Shown: one piece after another, positions 44,301 through 56,400 of the stretch
Numbering within the stretch: the stretch's first letter is position 1
Layout: each line of letters starts with the position of its first letter
Source: Symsagittifera roscoffensis
Lineage: Eukaryota > Xenacoelomorpha > Acoela > Convolutidae
Assembly: GCF_963678635.1 (NCBI RefSeq)
Contig: NC_087064.1
Span: 61,993,548-62,057,547 of the forward strand
Direction: 5' to 3'
DNA: 64,000 nt
Notes under the pieces: model-generated
The model's database searches: none
What the model was told of the DNA's origin: nothing
The model's input: only the letters and a program-made list of their open reading frames with translations
Position numbers and translations under genes: made by a program

Positions 44301-47300
44301 CGTTCTTATGTCATTGAAAATTGTATTACTCTGATTTCATTTCGACTGTGAAGAAAATAATCGTTGTGTAATGGGATCCGGAAATAATCGTATCTAAATC
44401 TTTAAGTAAGACTCACCTTTTTCCATATCTTGTGCAGTTTCTTCTCGATTACGTTTTTGGGGAGACTTTCTGGGTCGTCTTCGAAATCCACGGAGAGGGA
44501 GAGAGAAGGAGACCTCCATTTGTGAGAAGAAGCGGCTTTTGTTGCAGCCGGAGGAAGTCTAAAAATAGTTTCCGAATTTCTTGTAGCAAACCTTGTAAAT
44601 TGTTTTTTGAATAATTTTAGGCCATCAGTGTTTCTGTCTGGCCTATTATCTTCCTCTCGATACTGTAATCTCTCTAAGGGTGGCATTAAAAAGGTCATTC
44701 ATATTTCAATTTATTCGTCGGCTTGGTTAACAGTGTTAGAGCTCATTATTTAAAGCTGACAAATAAGGTAGATAATTCAAGTTGATTGATCACTCACTGT
44801 TTTTTGTCCATCTTAGCCGACGATTGGAGTACTGGCAGCTTGTCCATGAACATAAAAGTTGCCGGAATCATGTAGAACGGCAACAGTGTCTTCAACTTGC
44901 TCCTGATCTCACGCTTGATATTCACATGCTGACTGCCCGCATCCCCGCCGCTCGCCTCTTCGCTGCGATAAGATGACGTCAGAATGACGTAAGCTACCAA
45001 GTACTTGTCGTCTCCCTCCTCGCCCTCGGCAAGCACGACACAGTTTTCGACCATCGGAAGTTTGCTTAGGGCGTTCTCGACAGCTTTCAACTCAATTGAG
45101 TAGCCTCTGATTTTAACCTAAAAATAATCAGTTTATCAATCTAAAATCACAGCTTTTCATGTTTTTCCTCTGTTAGTCCTTTAGTTTTCTTTTTGCTTTT
45201 TTGCGGTGAGTTTGAGATATGTTAAGAAGTGACTTTATGCAGGTAAAAAGGAACATTTTTGTTTTCAATTCGACTTGGTGATAGCTACATGCCTTTTTCT
45301 TCAAAAAACCATCCGAATTCATTGAAATGTGCCTCAATTTTAAATAACAAGATATTATTGATGAAAAAACTTGATTGACACTTGGGAACTCTTATCTTAC
45401 CATGGAGTCGCATCTGCCGCATATCTCCAACTTATTGTTTGCCAGCAAGTAGCCCCAATCTCCAGTCCGGTACAGTTTCTTCCCAAAAGAGGCCGGTACA
45501 TTGGGAGGTCTGTCGATAAAGCGCTGCTTCGTCAGTTCCGGTCGGTTCAAGTAGCCTAAAATTCACTCAGCGAACGTGATTGACCACCAGTTTAATGGGT
45601 GCAAGTGCTGAATAATTATTATCAAAAAAATTTTGATTTGCAAAAGCAAAGATTTTTATTTCCAGACATCAGCATTTGCCAACCGTTAGAAAACGATTTT
45701 ATTGCACCACTTGCATGAATCATTTGTCGTTCCGACTAATTCTAGTAGCGCGAAGCAACGAAAACTTATTGGGGGTTTTTAGGTCGCATGATTTTAAGTA
45801 CCCCGAACAAAGCTCGTACGGGGCTCAAGTTTCAAATCGTGTTGATGAGCTTAAGACATGGTTTCAGAGTTGATTTGGACGAGTATATAAATAAAGGTGC
45901 CTGTGTTTTGTTTCGGCCAATGAAAATGGGGAGGAACTTAGTCTTCTGCCGCATTTTAATTTATTTTTAATTCTCCACGCAAAAAGTTGTTTTTATTCTA
46001 CACGCAAAATCAGAGACCACAAATAATCATCGGAATGCCTCGAGTAATAAAGCCTTTTCAAACGTGATTCAAACGACATTTAAAAATTTCCGAAGAGTTT
46101 TTCAGTGTCAAGAAAACAGAATTATTTTGCAAAATTTTTAACTATAGCCAACAGACAGATGAAAGGATCAATGAACGCAATAAAGCAGAAAAATTTTGAC
46201 TTGTTTTTTGAAAAATTCATAACCTTCGAATTTCAAGAAAAAATAGATGGCTTTCAAGTTTTTCGAATGTCTAGAACAATTAGCGATTGACTCTTTTTTT
46301 CGATAAAGTTACTCAATTTGAAGAAACTGGATGGATTCATAAGGAAAATTTTCATTTCGCTGTGAAATCTGAAAATAAAATTCCACTTCCGAAACTACAC
46401 GTCGATGATCTTTTTTTTTGGCTTTTATACTTTTGCTGTTTGATTGTGAAGTTTGCCTCCACATTAATAAAAGAAATTTACTGGACTGGAAAAAGAAATC
46501 AAACGTCTAACCGCGAAAAAGCAAATTAGAGAGTGAACAAATTTTAGACTTTTCCCGAAAAAAAATCACGGCCTATATAAGAGTCTGAACTACGCTCATC
46601 GACTCTTGAAAAATGGTTTGTAGTTTTTTTGAAGACAACTATTGTTGATTATGCCTAATTCACTAAAAAACTAAATGTCTACGCGTTCGACTAGTTCTCT
46701 CATCACAACACGCATTTAATTAACGACTTCCATTTGATTATTTTTATTAATGATCGGAACTTTCTGTGCTACTTGCACAGAAACCGGCTATCATTTTCTT
46801 TTTTGGATTTGCTGTGAAAACGACTGAACTTTAGTGTTCTTTTGATAGTGCGCTCTTTAATTAGAGTACAGCTTCAAAAATTTTTGGTAAAAAAGTTACA
46901 ATAATGTTAAAGCTATTTTTTTATTCGCCAATATTCAATATAAAGTAGTTAAACTTAAAACTTGAGTCGTATATGGATTCAATTTGACCAACTAGCTGGC
47001 CTCATTTCAGTTTGTAAGAGTTTTGATTGACGTTAAGCTTTCGGTATCATATATAAAATGTTAAAAGTGCGCACATGTCAGTCCAGAACATTGCCAATTT
47101 TCAAACCTCTAGAACATTATTATCAAAAAGGCTTGCAGGTGAAACAGCTTTTTACATTTGAGCTCAAAAAAATGATAAGGTGATATAAGAGCGCCCCAAG
47201 CATATATGTATTCTTTACTTTCTTCGAAAATCGGAACAGTAATTTTGATATATATTTTTCAGTTTAGAACAATATTCATCGCTTTAATGCTCTTTGACAT

Positions 47301-50300
47301 AGAAGATTCTTTGACAACTTTATAAAACTTAAATGTTCGAGAAAACTGGATCAAACGCTGGGCTTTCTATAATAAAAAATTTTTGAATCAAAAGTTTCAA
47401 ACACCATTTTTGCACTCTCCGCGTTTTTTGCTTTCCATCTGGAAAAGGAATTTGAAAGCTAGCTTTAAAATAAATTTTCATCAAAATATAAAACTTCTAA
47501 CTATGAAAAAACAGCCCAAGTAAGTGATCTCAGATTCTGCCAATTTCTTTCAGTTGTAAGCTTTTCTTGAAAAAAAAAGTATGGCCCAGATCAAGGGCGG
47601 ATCTAGGATTTTCTCGAGGGGGCGGCGGATTTTCAAAAATTTTGTCGATCTTTTTTTTTAGGTCGACCGAATGGATTTTCCGAGCTCTCACAACGCACAA
47701 AAAAGACCTCTGTTTTGGTCAAATTTTCAACGCCGCAGACAAAATTTTGAAAATGAGGCCAAAAGACGCATTTTTAGGCACTTTTTGAAAATTGTAACAA
47801 AATTGCGTTTTTTTTTGCGCGCGCTCCCCCCTCAAAGTAGGTATATATTGACCTTAGAAAATTTTTAGGGTCCGTCACCAAATATGGATATCCCAAAATA
47901 GTACAAAGGGGGACCCTTTGGGTCGGCAGGGGGTCGAATACCTGGCCCGAAATCCGCCCCTGGCCCAGATCTCAGATCCCATTGTCTAAGAATGATTCTG
48001 TTTATTTCCTGCTTTCTGATTTTTTTTGTTCATTCAATATTTCAAGATGTTGTATCCCTTTTCAAGCCGTCCATGTGCCATGGCAATATATCAATTATGA
48101 GTTGCAAAAGTCCAAGCAGGCTTTAAAGTAGTCAAGTTCTTGCTCTGGCTGTATTTCAAAACCATTTTGATTTACCAATCTTTCCTTGATGCCCTAGCTG
48201 CCTTTGGTAAAGTTAATCCAAAGAGCTTTTTACAATTCCTCCTTATATCTTCTACCAAGTCAGGGTATTATATCCCTGCTTTGAGCTGTCAATCGTAATG
48301 TTTAGTAAAAAAAAGTTACCTTATCGTAGTTGTAATGAAGGACTGTATAAAGAGTCTAACCGACGGCCAATGTGGGACCCCCCACAAATATCTCGCCCGC
48401 CACTCCCACCGGCTGCAACTGCATGTTGTCGTCCAGGATGGCGATGGAGACCCCGTCGAATATCCTCCCCACTGGACAGTACTTTCTCTCTTCGTCAGTT
48501 GACCACTTGCTCAAATTCTCCATACATACGTCGTGACATTCAGACACACTGTACAGGTTCACAATGGTCGCCTGATTGTGGGAACAAATTAGATTTATAG
48601 GATAAGATTAAAGATGTTTTCTCGTTTTTTTTGTTGTTTTGGGTAAATTGGAAACGCGTTTAATTAAAGTTTTGATCTCAATCAGGATTTGTTCTTGCCA
48701 GCTTTTGTACATATTTTTCAATTGACCGTCAGTCTGACTAAGAACATCTATGAGCATTATTTAATCACCATAAGATGAAGTTACCGACCTTCGGAATCTG
48801 TGCCACAGTCCTCTCAAGTAGTTTAGTCGTGACCACCTCTCCGCACAACACAATATGAGTCAAGGACAGTGAGTGGAGAGGGGGCAGGTTGCGGGCACTG
48901 ATAACCACTTCAAGTAGAGATGGAGTGACGAGTACTCGAGTGATCTTGTGCTTGATGAAGTAGAGCAGCAGTTGTTTGGGATCATAGATTGTTGTCTCTG
49001 GGATAATGTACAGTGTCCTTCCTTAAACGGAATCACTATGTTTTCACATAAAATTAGAATATTATTTTTTTTGTTTATTTCGCAACAGATCGCTGAATAT
49101 TGTTTTATCATGTATTTTGAAGACATCACTGTGCTTAAGAATGATTTCATTGTTTATGTGCATTGGCAGTAAGAAACCTTTGAGAAGTGGTCGCAACATT
49201 TCCCAGACAAAGAACACATTACACGCCACCCTCTCTTCAATGCTGTCGTCATAAGGGTAGTCGAGATGTCTCCTGTTGTAGCTGAACACAGCACCCCTGT
49301 GGGGGTTGAGGATGCCTTTGGGTTTTCCGGTTGTCCCACTTGAGTAGACGGCGAAAGCGAGGTCATCCAAAGTCATCTTAGGAGGTGTCCATTTATATGT
49401 TGCAGATGCATCGTCTGGAAAAGTGTCAAAAATAAACTGAATAATTGGGAAATGTTTTTTATTTTTTTTTTGTAATTTCACATTATTCCTTTCAAATGAC
49501 CAAATATTGGACTTCTCGCTTAGCTTTGGAGTACCATTTTTTCCGGGATTTTCTCATCTTTACTAAATTTTTCAATTCGAGTGAAGATGTACAGTCACGG
49601 GACATAGAAGCTGCAAATTTTTGATTTGAACGAGAAAATGAATGAACTTTTCTTCACGTTTTGTTCGTTTTCTCGGCAGTTCTTTTAGATATAGTTGAAA
49701 TTTTGAAACATGCTAGATTAAGCTATTTAGAAGGATTTAGCCGGGCCCAATTTTGAGAAATCTTGTTTCGAAGGCCTAAATTAGCCAGTATCTCAAAACT
49801 AGTTTTATATGTGTTCTTGCTGTGGAAACATCCTCGCAAACATTATAAGGAATTTGAATTAATGGGCTCAAATTAGTTCTTTGAGAAACTGATGAGCTTG
49901 ACTTACACCCTATGCCGCCGAATAACGACAAATAACAGAGTTGAAAGAGTTACTTGGCCCGGCTTTAAAAAACGGCATACATTTATGACTAATTTTGCGC
50001 TGAGTATCAAAATAGTTCAACAAAAAACTATTCCATCAAATATTTTGAAAAAATACTGCTCCAATACGTGCAAGGATTCTCAGTAGCAGTTATTGTGTGT
50101 GTAATTTTCTCAACTTTCTAGTATAATCTCCAAAAAACAGATTTGACAGTTTTTCGACGCCGGGCCAAGTAACTCTTTTAATTCTGTTATTTGTCGTTAT
50201 CTAGCAGCATTTACGCTTTCGAAACAAGATTTCCCAAGTTTTGGACCGGCTAAGTTCATCCAGATAGTTTAATCTAGCATATGTCGAAGTTTGAACTCTA

Positions 50301-51581
50301 CATGTTAAAGAACTACTGAGAAAAGACAAAAACGTGAAAAAAAAACTTCCGTTCAGTTGCAATCAAAAAGTTTATTCGAGAAAGAGTTCACTTCGATTAA
50401 AAACTTAGTGCAGATGATGAACACAGGCAAAATTTCAAAGAAGATAAGCGTAGATCAATTGCTATGGATCCGTGTAAAAATTTAATTTAGAGTCTCAGAG
50501 ATTGTTGTCGAAAGTATCCTAGAAAACAGGCATTTTAGAAAGAAAAACCCAAATTTGCTCTCAATTTTGTCCACTAGTGTAGTTAACCGAAAAGGTTTGA
50601 TAGTCACCGTTGTTATCCAGTTCATCCCTCCAGAACCCATCATCGTCAATTATGAACAACTTGCTGTTGCTTCCACTCTCTTCTAGAATCTTCTTCATCT
50701 TCTCCTGGGCTAGACTGACAGTGGTGATTATACACTTGGGAGTGGCGTCTTCTAGCACTGACATAAGGAGTGCGTCTGGGTTGCTGATGTCCAGGGGGAG
50801 GTACCCACCCCCTGCCTTCATGATGCCAATGTAGCAGGTGGGGAAGGAGAGACACTTAGGAAGGTAGATCACAACTGTTAATGAAAAAGATATCGCATTA
50901 ACTTTCCTGCTATAGTTGAAACATAGCCAATTTTTAGTGTATAGGAAAAATGGATCAATACGTAAAACTTTTATTTCGCTGGGAAATCTGATAATAATTT
51001 CCATTTTTGGAATCTGAAGTCAATCCCGTTTTTTTGTGACCTTTACACTTTTGCTGTTCGATAGTGGAGTTTGCCTTCCTTTTAACAATGGAAATGCACT
51101 GAACTTAAAAAGAAATCACAAGTCAAACCGCGAAAAATTAAAATCGAGAAAATTTTTTAAAAATCAGCAAGACCTATCTATATAAGAGTACTCACTACGT
51201 TCATTTCTCTTAAAAGAGTATTGTCAATTTGGATTCTTAAAGAACTCTCTAGATTGTGTCATCTGTTTTTATTTTTCCCACATTAGTTTTGATAAAAAAT
51301 CTTCGCTTTATTAGCGGAAGGGAGCCCAATATTAAAGGACTTCATTTCGACTTAAAATAAAGGTGAATCTCTGCGTTAAAAAACTTACCCAAATCTCCAA
51401 CTTTTATGTTTGCCTCTTGTTGAAGCCATGCCGCAAGCAGTGTCGAATTGTGATCCAACTCCCTGTAGGTTTGGGATTTCTCTTCGAAATACACTGCTGT
51501 CTTCTCATAATAATTCGGACATTCGCGCGAGAACCATTCGTGCAGACAGCCGAGTGATTGATAGTCGGTTTCGGAGCTCAT
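38377..51581 (-). CDS. NRPS-like adenylation-thiolation-reductase (A-T-R) enzyme, 13 exons
   Basis: Activates a carboxylic acid with ATP, loads it on a phosphopantetheine arm and releases it by NADPH reduction. My exons, in transcription order: 51581-51389, 50874-50608, 49414-49178, 49021-48789, 48571-48361, 45555-45401, 45117-44798, 44558-44417, 44225-44064, 41685-41467, 41313-41032, 39399-39207, 39032-38377. They sum to 3270 nt, an intact 1089-residue frame with matching phases at every junction. Introns are GT-AG. Uncertain donors: exon 2 (50575 also keeps phase) and exon 4 (GTCGGT). Starts MSSETDYQSLGC; stop TAG. No condensation domain. Architecture resembles fungal Lys2/A-T-R reductases, not animal Ebony or AASDH. 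Confidence 0.88.
39840..40100. repeat. Interspersed repeat family in host introns
   Basis: Copy in intron 11 of the A-T-R gene, with GAACATTCTGTGCTTCTTGC near 39860 and CCATTGAAAATGGGGAGGGA near 39979, then TTTGTATTCGGGTGTT and ACCACAAATAATCATCGGAC. Related copies or parts: 39600-39710, 42270-42380, 43070-43300, 43490-43620, 45915-46090, 46700-46800, 58860-59010 and 59735-59850. No coding. Confidence 0.7.
40113..40632. repeat. Tandem repeat, about 152-bp unit, 3.4 copies
   Basis: Units start GATTGTCGA(A/T)TA at 40113, 40264, 40416 and 40571. Each holds AAGCTCTAGTTTATCGTTCA, CACACCACGCAGAAAAAAA, and TTGTTCAATTTGCATTTT. Copies are nearly identical, so the array is recent. It lies in intron 11 of the A-T-R gene and reuses part of the interspersed repeat (ATCACACCACGCAGA). 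Confidence 0.9.
43070..43300. repeat. Interspersed repeat copy, intron 9 of the A-T-R gene
   Basis: Contains CTCTTGCACAGCAACCGGCT, CCATTGAAAATGGGGACTAA and ACCACAAACAATCATCGGAC, in the same order as the copy at 39840. A further part (GGAACATTCTGTGCTGCTTG) is at 43568. Confidence 0.7.
44064..44225 (-). other. Thiolation (carrier) domain of the A-T-R enzyme
   Basis: Exon 9 carries FFDLGGHSLAATYMLEMV, the 4'-phosphopantetheine attachment site (Ser at about residue 606). Exon 8 and exon 9 together make the carrier helices. Confidence 0.85.
45915..46090. repeat. Interspersed repeat copy, intron 5 of the A-T-R gene
   Basis: Contains CCAATGAAAATGGGGAGGAA and ACCACAAATAATCATCGGAA, followed by AATAAAGCCTTTTCAAACGT. 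Same family as at 39840 and 43070. Confidence 0.65.
47592..47962. mobile_element. hAT-like MITE with GGGCGGAT ends, 8-bp duplication
   Basis: 371 bp, starting CAAGGGCGGATCTAGGATTT and ending ATCCGCCCCTG (inverted ends), flanked by GCCCAGAT at 47584-47591 and 47963-47970. No coding. Lies in intron 5 of the A-T-R gene. Relatives occur at 61830-62164 and, inverted, at 59268-59535. Confidence 0.85.
49560..50410. repeat. Foldback (long inverted repeat) element in intron 2
   Basis: Left arm about 49600-49975 and right arm about 50150-50400 are inverted copies: ACGTTTTGT, TGCTAGATTAA, TTAGCCGG, ATCTTGTTTCGAA and GACAAATAACAGA...AAAGAGTTACTTGGCCCGG on the left recur complemented on the right. Arms diverge by substitutions and indels. 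The loop is about 180 bp. No coding. Confidence 0.75.
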
Positions 51582-53476
51582 TTTTTGTACTTCGATATAG
51601 TTTGCAGTGATAAAGTTACGAGACGCTATCTGAGATTCCTCTGTAAATTGCTTATTGATTCAGTTTAATTTGATCACATAGTTTAATTATCGGTAATACA
51701 GATTCTTTCATGATATGATGAGGTCTTATCTCTGTTTGAAGGGTATATTACTCAGCTAAATAAATTAGAAATATCTTAAAATAACCTGGGTTTTCAAATC
51801 ATGTGATTTTTTCTGAATACACTACTACTTTGGTGTGGCAGTGGCAAATGCTGTTTAGGGAATTCAAAAACATGCATGACGGGGTCGCGATGTGGGGGAG
51901 CAGGGATGGGTTCGCGGAGCTTCGTTTTTTGCTGAGTTGTGCAATTTTGAAGCGAGCCAATTTCTCATTTTTATTTTTTCCATAATAGAATTTTTAAAAT
52001 TAATTTTTGAGCACTTTGAATGAATGTTCTTGGCCAATTCCCCCTCTTAAAACCGGTTATTTTCAGTTTTAGCTCTCAAAATTTGTCTTTTTACTTTGAG
52101 AAAATCCGACCTGCCTCTGATACTACATTGAAATGAAGCTAACAGCATGTTATGATTCTGAATGAGTATCAGATCTACAGTTGAAAATTAGTTAACTTAC
52201 TTGATTTTTTTATCAGGAACAACACCGGTGGTTTAAAACGAAAATAATACCTGTTGAAATTAAGCAAAATTGCTTTTGTTTATATTGTGTGGGCTCGTTT
52301 CCTCTTTCATTAATTTTTGCCGATAAAAAGTAGCCCTTTTGCTTTTTTGAAAATTCACTGAATAAAAGAATGCAGCTAAGTCAATGGGTAAAACAATGCG
52401 GGGAAGCAATCTGATTTAGAGTGTTATAAAGGAGCCAAATGGGAATAGCTAGATGAGCTCCACTGGTTAGAAAGCGAGCTAAATAAGAACTTGCTGGGAG
52501 GATTTCTGGCCCGATCTAGTAAGAAATTGGAAATCATTAACTTCTGGCCTTAGGCCCAGAAGTGCTGCAAAGTCAAAAGCCTTGTAGATGAATTGCCCAC
52601 GTAATTGCATTAAGCGCCTCCAATCTCCTTCCCTCTAACTTCCTTTGTTTGAACCGCCTCAGTTAGTCGGGTCATTTTTTCAAGATTCATAAATGTCTTG
52701 GTTAGTATAAAAAAGGAGAACCCTATTTTTTCTCATATTTATAATTACAATATTTTTGCCGATAAAATCAGTGCCCTGTATCCAGAGGTTGACTAGAATA
52801 TAAAAATGGTTTTGTGTTTTTTTTTTCGCTAAGAAGGGACATCATTACGGATCATTGCCATTTATGGTCATCATTTTAACTGAACTTCCCTTCAGGTGAT
52901 TGGTGACTTTAACGTCAGGAGCTGTCAATGGTTTGGCGTTGTATTAAGTGCCATTGAATAGAAGGGATGCTTACTTTCTTCTTTCTTTTATTTGCTTCTT
53001 AAGTAGAGTTAATCAGATGAATTGCAACGAATTTTGACTGCTTACCTTTTTTGTCCTTGACCAATTTCACTAACTTATTGAGAAGATGATTTGAAAATTT
53101 GACGAATGAGTTTCTTGAAATTATTTATTGTTCACGCATGCTAAGTAAACGATTTTTGTGAGTTTGATATTTAGTGTAGCAAAATTTGAATAAACATTTA
53201 TATTGGCGGTTTCACAAGCATTAAATTGCAAAAACGCTGTGTAATATTTTGATTCGTATATTCAATTTTTTTTTCAAGTTAGCCTTTCCTTTTATTTCTC
53301 TTCGGTCTTTTTTTTTTCTGGTTTTTATACAATTTGAAATAATAATTATTGAACTATTTCAGAATTAAATGAACATTGCACGTTGCCGTGTATGAAACTC
53401 CTCTTTTTCTTCAAGTCTGGAGTTGAATCTACTTATCGCGTATGCTTTAAAAAGATTGCTCATTAACTTCACCAGC
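51582..53476. other. Spacer between two divergent genes, likely promoters
   Basis: About 1.9 kb between the ATG of the A-T-R gene (minus) and the ATG of the LAP1-like gene (plus). AT-rich, no coding recognised. A GCGGAGCTTCG repeat fragment lies near 51915. Confidence 0.5.
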
Positions 53477-56400
53477 ATGAGTTTTTCAGAGGATTCCAAA
53501 TCTGAAGATATAGAACAGGATGGCTTTGAAATGAAGAACAACTTCGAAAACAAAAACGATGATTTGACAAAAATCACTGCAGCGGAGTCTAAAGGTAAAC
53601 AAAATTTCCGTGTCTGTACAAAACAGTCACATACAAAACAGTCCAATACAAAACAGTCCGGAAAAGTATGAAAATGAACAAAAAAACAATCCGATACAAT
53701 ACAGTTCGAAAATAGTCCCAATTAAGAATTGTTTTAACAAGCCGGCTGGCCGAGAATTGTCCTTTGTTTAACAAGCATAATGAACAAAATAGTGACCGCC
53801 GCAGTCGCGCCAACGTGTTGCGAGCTTGCCAACAGAGGGTAGGACTTTATACGAAATTTAGAGCCGGTTATCGCCGCGAAGCGCGCGCACATCGGCGACC
53901 TCAAACCGGACTGTTTTGTATTGGACTGTTTTTTTCCTCCATTACTTGATTTTTGGGACTATTTTGTATTGAACTGTTTTGTATGTGACTGTTTTGTATA
54001 TGTACCAAAATTTCCATTCTTCATATTGCAGCACTCTACATAGTCATAAAGCAAAAATATTTGTTCGGCGAGCTTCTAGGGGTTAGTTAGTTCAACAGTG
54101 CCGAAGTAGAACAAAACCGAAAAGAAAATATTGTTCAATAGTGCCGAAAACTGTTTTTGATGTCTGTTTCTACTCATCCCAAAATCACGGAAAAGGTATT
54201 TCAATTCAAATTGATGGAATGTTAAAAGACAAAGTTGGCCATTTTAATTAATGCTCCAAGTTAAACTGTCACACAACCTATTTAATTTTCTTCACACAAC
54301 TAATTTAGCTTTCTAGTGAACAGTCGGTTGTTTTAATGCTTTATTTTTAATTTTTTCTTTTTATCTCCAACTTGTTTGACCTCGAAACTTTAACGAACAA
54401 CTGAAATATGAGATTTATAAAAACGCCATGAAAATATAATTTATTTCAAGAAAATTATCAAAACCTATCGACATTAACCAAGGAAGGAGAAAAAGTAAAA
54501 AAAAATTCGAGCTGGAAAAATTTTAAAAAATATATGGGTAATTCGAAAAATCCAGAAAACAACGACGAAATTTAAAGAGAATGTAACAAAGGAAACGTAA
54601 CTAATACCAGAAAATATCAATTTAACCCACCAGACGAAACCAATGAACGCAACCAAGAAATGAATGACCTAGATCGCGAAAAGGTCAAACAAAGAAAACA
54701 CCTGTTTTTACCAAGAGAGGGCGAAAGCTACGGATTTTTGCAGGGGGACTCAGTAGTGAACAGAATAAATCGAGAACAAATATCAGAAAATGTTTAAGCG
54801 AGAAGATTTGTATCTGCTTCCACCCTTCAATTTTCAGCACATAAAAGTAGAGCAATGCTTTGATGTACTTCGAGAATAAAATGTCAAAAAGCCTCAGGGA
54901 CCTTCTACCGTACTTGCTTGAGATATAGTTGACGGCCAATCAATAATTGTGACCCACCTTACTTTTGTCATTAATGCCTGCATCGATTAGAAAGTTTTTC
55001 CATCTGAACTAAAGAAAGCAAATGTCACGCCCTTCAAAAACGATGACCCGTTGGATCCAATCAGTTACTGCCCTATTTGATTAACATGTGCTTTTTCCAA
55101 AATCTTTGAAAAACTTCTTCATGCTCAAAAAACAGAACATTTGAACAAAGAACAAATAAGGACGCCATTTGAGTTTGGATTTCGCAAAAAGTTCTCAAGA
55201 CAAGGTTCATTAATCTACGTTACAGAAAGTATCTGAAAAGAAATTGTTCATGCAGCTTCATTGGATCTTTCAAAGGCTTTTGACTCTAATACACATAATA
55301 ATTTAGAAAAAAATTACACTGTATGGGATCTTCAATGGAAGCAAAAGCATTATTAAAAGATTTCCTCATTGAACGCTTTAAAAGGGTAAATGTGAATGGA
55401 GTTTGTTTTCACTGGATTGAATTTAAAAGAGGTGTGCCGCAAGCCACGGTACTAGATCCTTCTATATCAATGATATACAAAAACTATTATCTCATGAATG
55501 TACTTTGGTGCAATATCCAGACGACCGTATGATATATGCATCATCCCTAACTTCAAATGATGCGTTGAACCAGTTTCAAAATTCCTTGCTCGAATTCACT
55601 TAATTTTCTGTAGAAAATCAGCTGTATTTGAATGCATCAAAATCAGAAATTTTTGTCAAAAAAATGATAAACAGAATGTGGAAACTGACCGACCTATTAT
55701 AAATGACCAACACATAGCGATGAAAACTAAATGCAAATTTTTAGGTCTAATTCTTGATTCTAGTTTTTCATTTCAATCTCAAAAAATATTGCAAAAATGG
55801 CACAAGGAATCAAAACGATAGATACTATTAGACACCAACTTCCCACATTGTCTTTGATTGCTTTGCTTCCTTGTTTAGTCTTAAGTCATTTAGATGATGC
55901 AGGAATAGTTTTGGAGCAAATTATTGCAACTTCAATGATGTTCTTAGAAAAGCAGTTGAACTGGGCTTTGAAACGCACATTTTTCAGATCTAAATTTAAA
56001 TCATCTGCCGCACTACGGAAAAGTAAATCATTTACCGGAATTGAGAAAAGGATTGAATTAAAATGTGACATATCTATATCAGTATCTTACTAACAAACGT
56101 CAAGTTTTTACAAGTGCATTGAGACTACCGACAGCGAATTTTAGAATAAATCAACAAGCAAAGCAAATAATATTTGATAACCACTCCACTGTTCAACTGC
56201 TTCTCTACCAAAAAGTTTTTATCTGACATCAAAAAAATGGAATTCGTTGCCCAGTAAATTGCGAAATTTGGCGTTACCACATCAACGTTCAAGAAAAAAT
56301 TTAAAGAGTTCTTCACTACTGAAATGAAATCTAATCCTATATGTACGCATCCTAACTCATGGTGCGATATCCGTTTTCATTAGTTGATTTGCAATTATAT

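Larger units (their letters stand above)
44798..51581 (-). other. Adenylation domain of the A-T-R enzyme
   Basis: Residues 1 to about 540, exons 1-7. Core motifs in order: KAGGGYLPLD (A2), YSSGTTGKPKG (A3, about residues 177-187), VFFVWEM (A4), NLYSVSE (A5), GEIFVGGPTLAVGYLNRPEL (A6), LYRTGD (A7), GRCDSMVKIRGYSIEL (A8) and LPVLQSSAKMDKK with the catalytic Lys region (A10). All ATP-handling motifs look intact. In A4 the usual FDxSVWEM aspartate is replaced by Val, which argues against a standard alpha-amino acid substrate. Confidence 0.85.

Noticed and set aside
47567-47868. Two small plus-strand frames
   Set aside because: They lie within the GGGCGGAT MITE, overlap each other and show no conserved domain.
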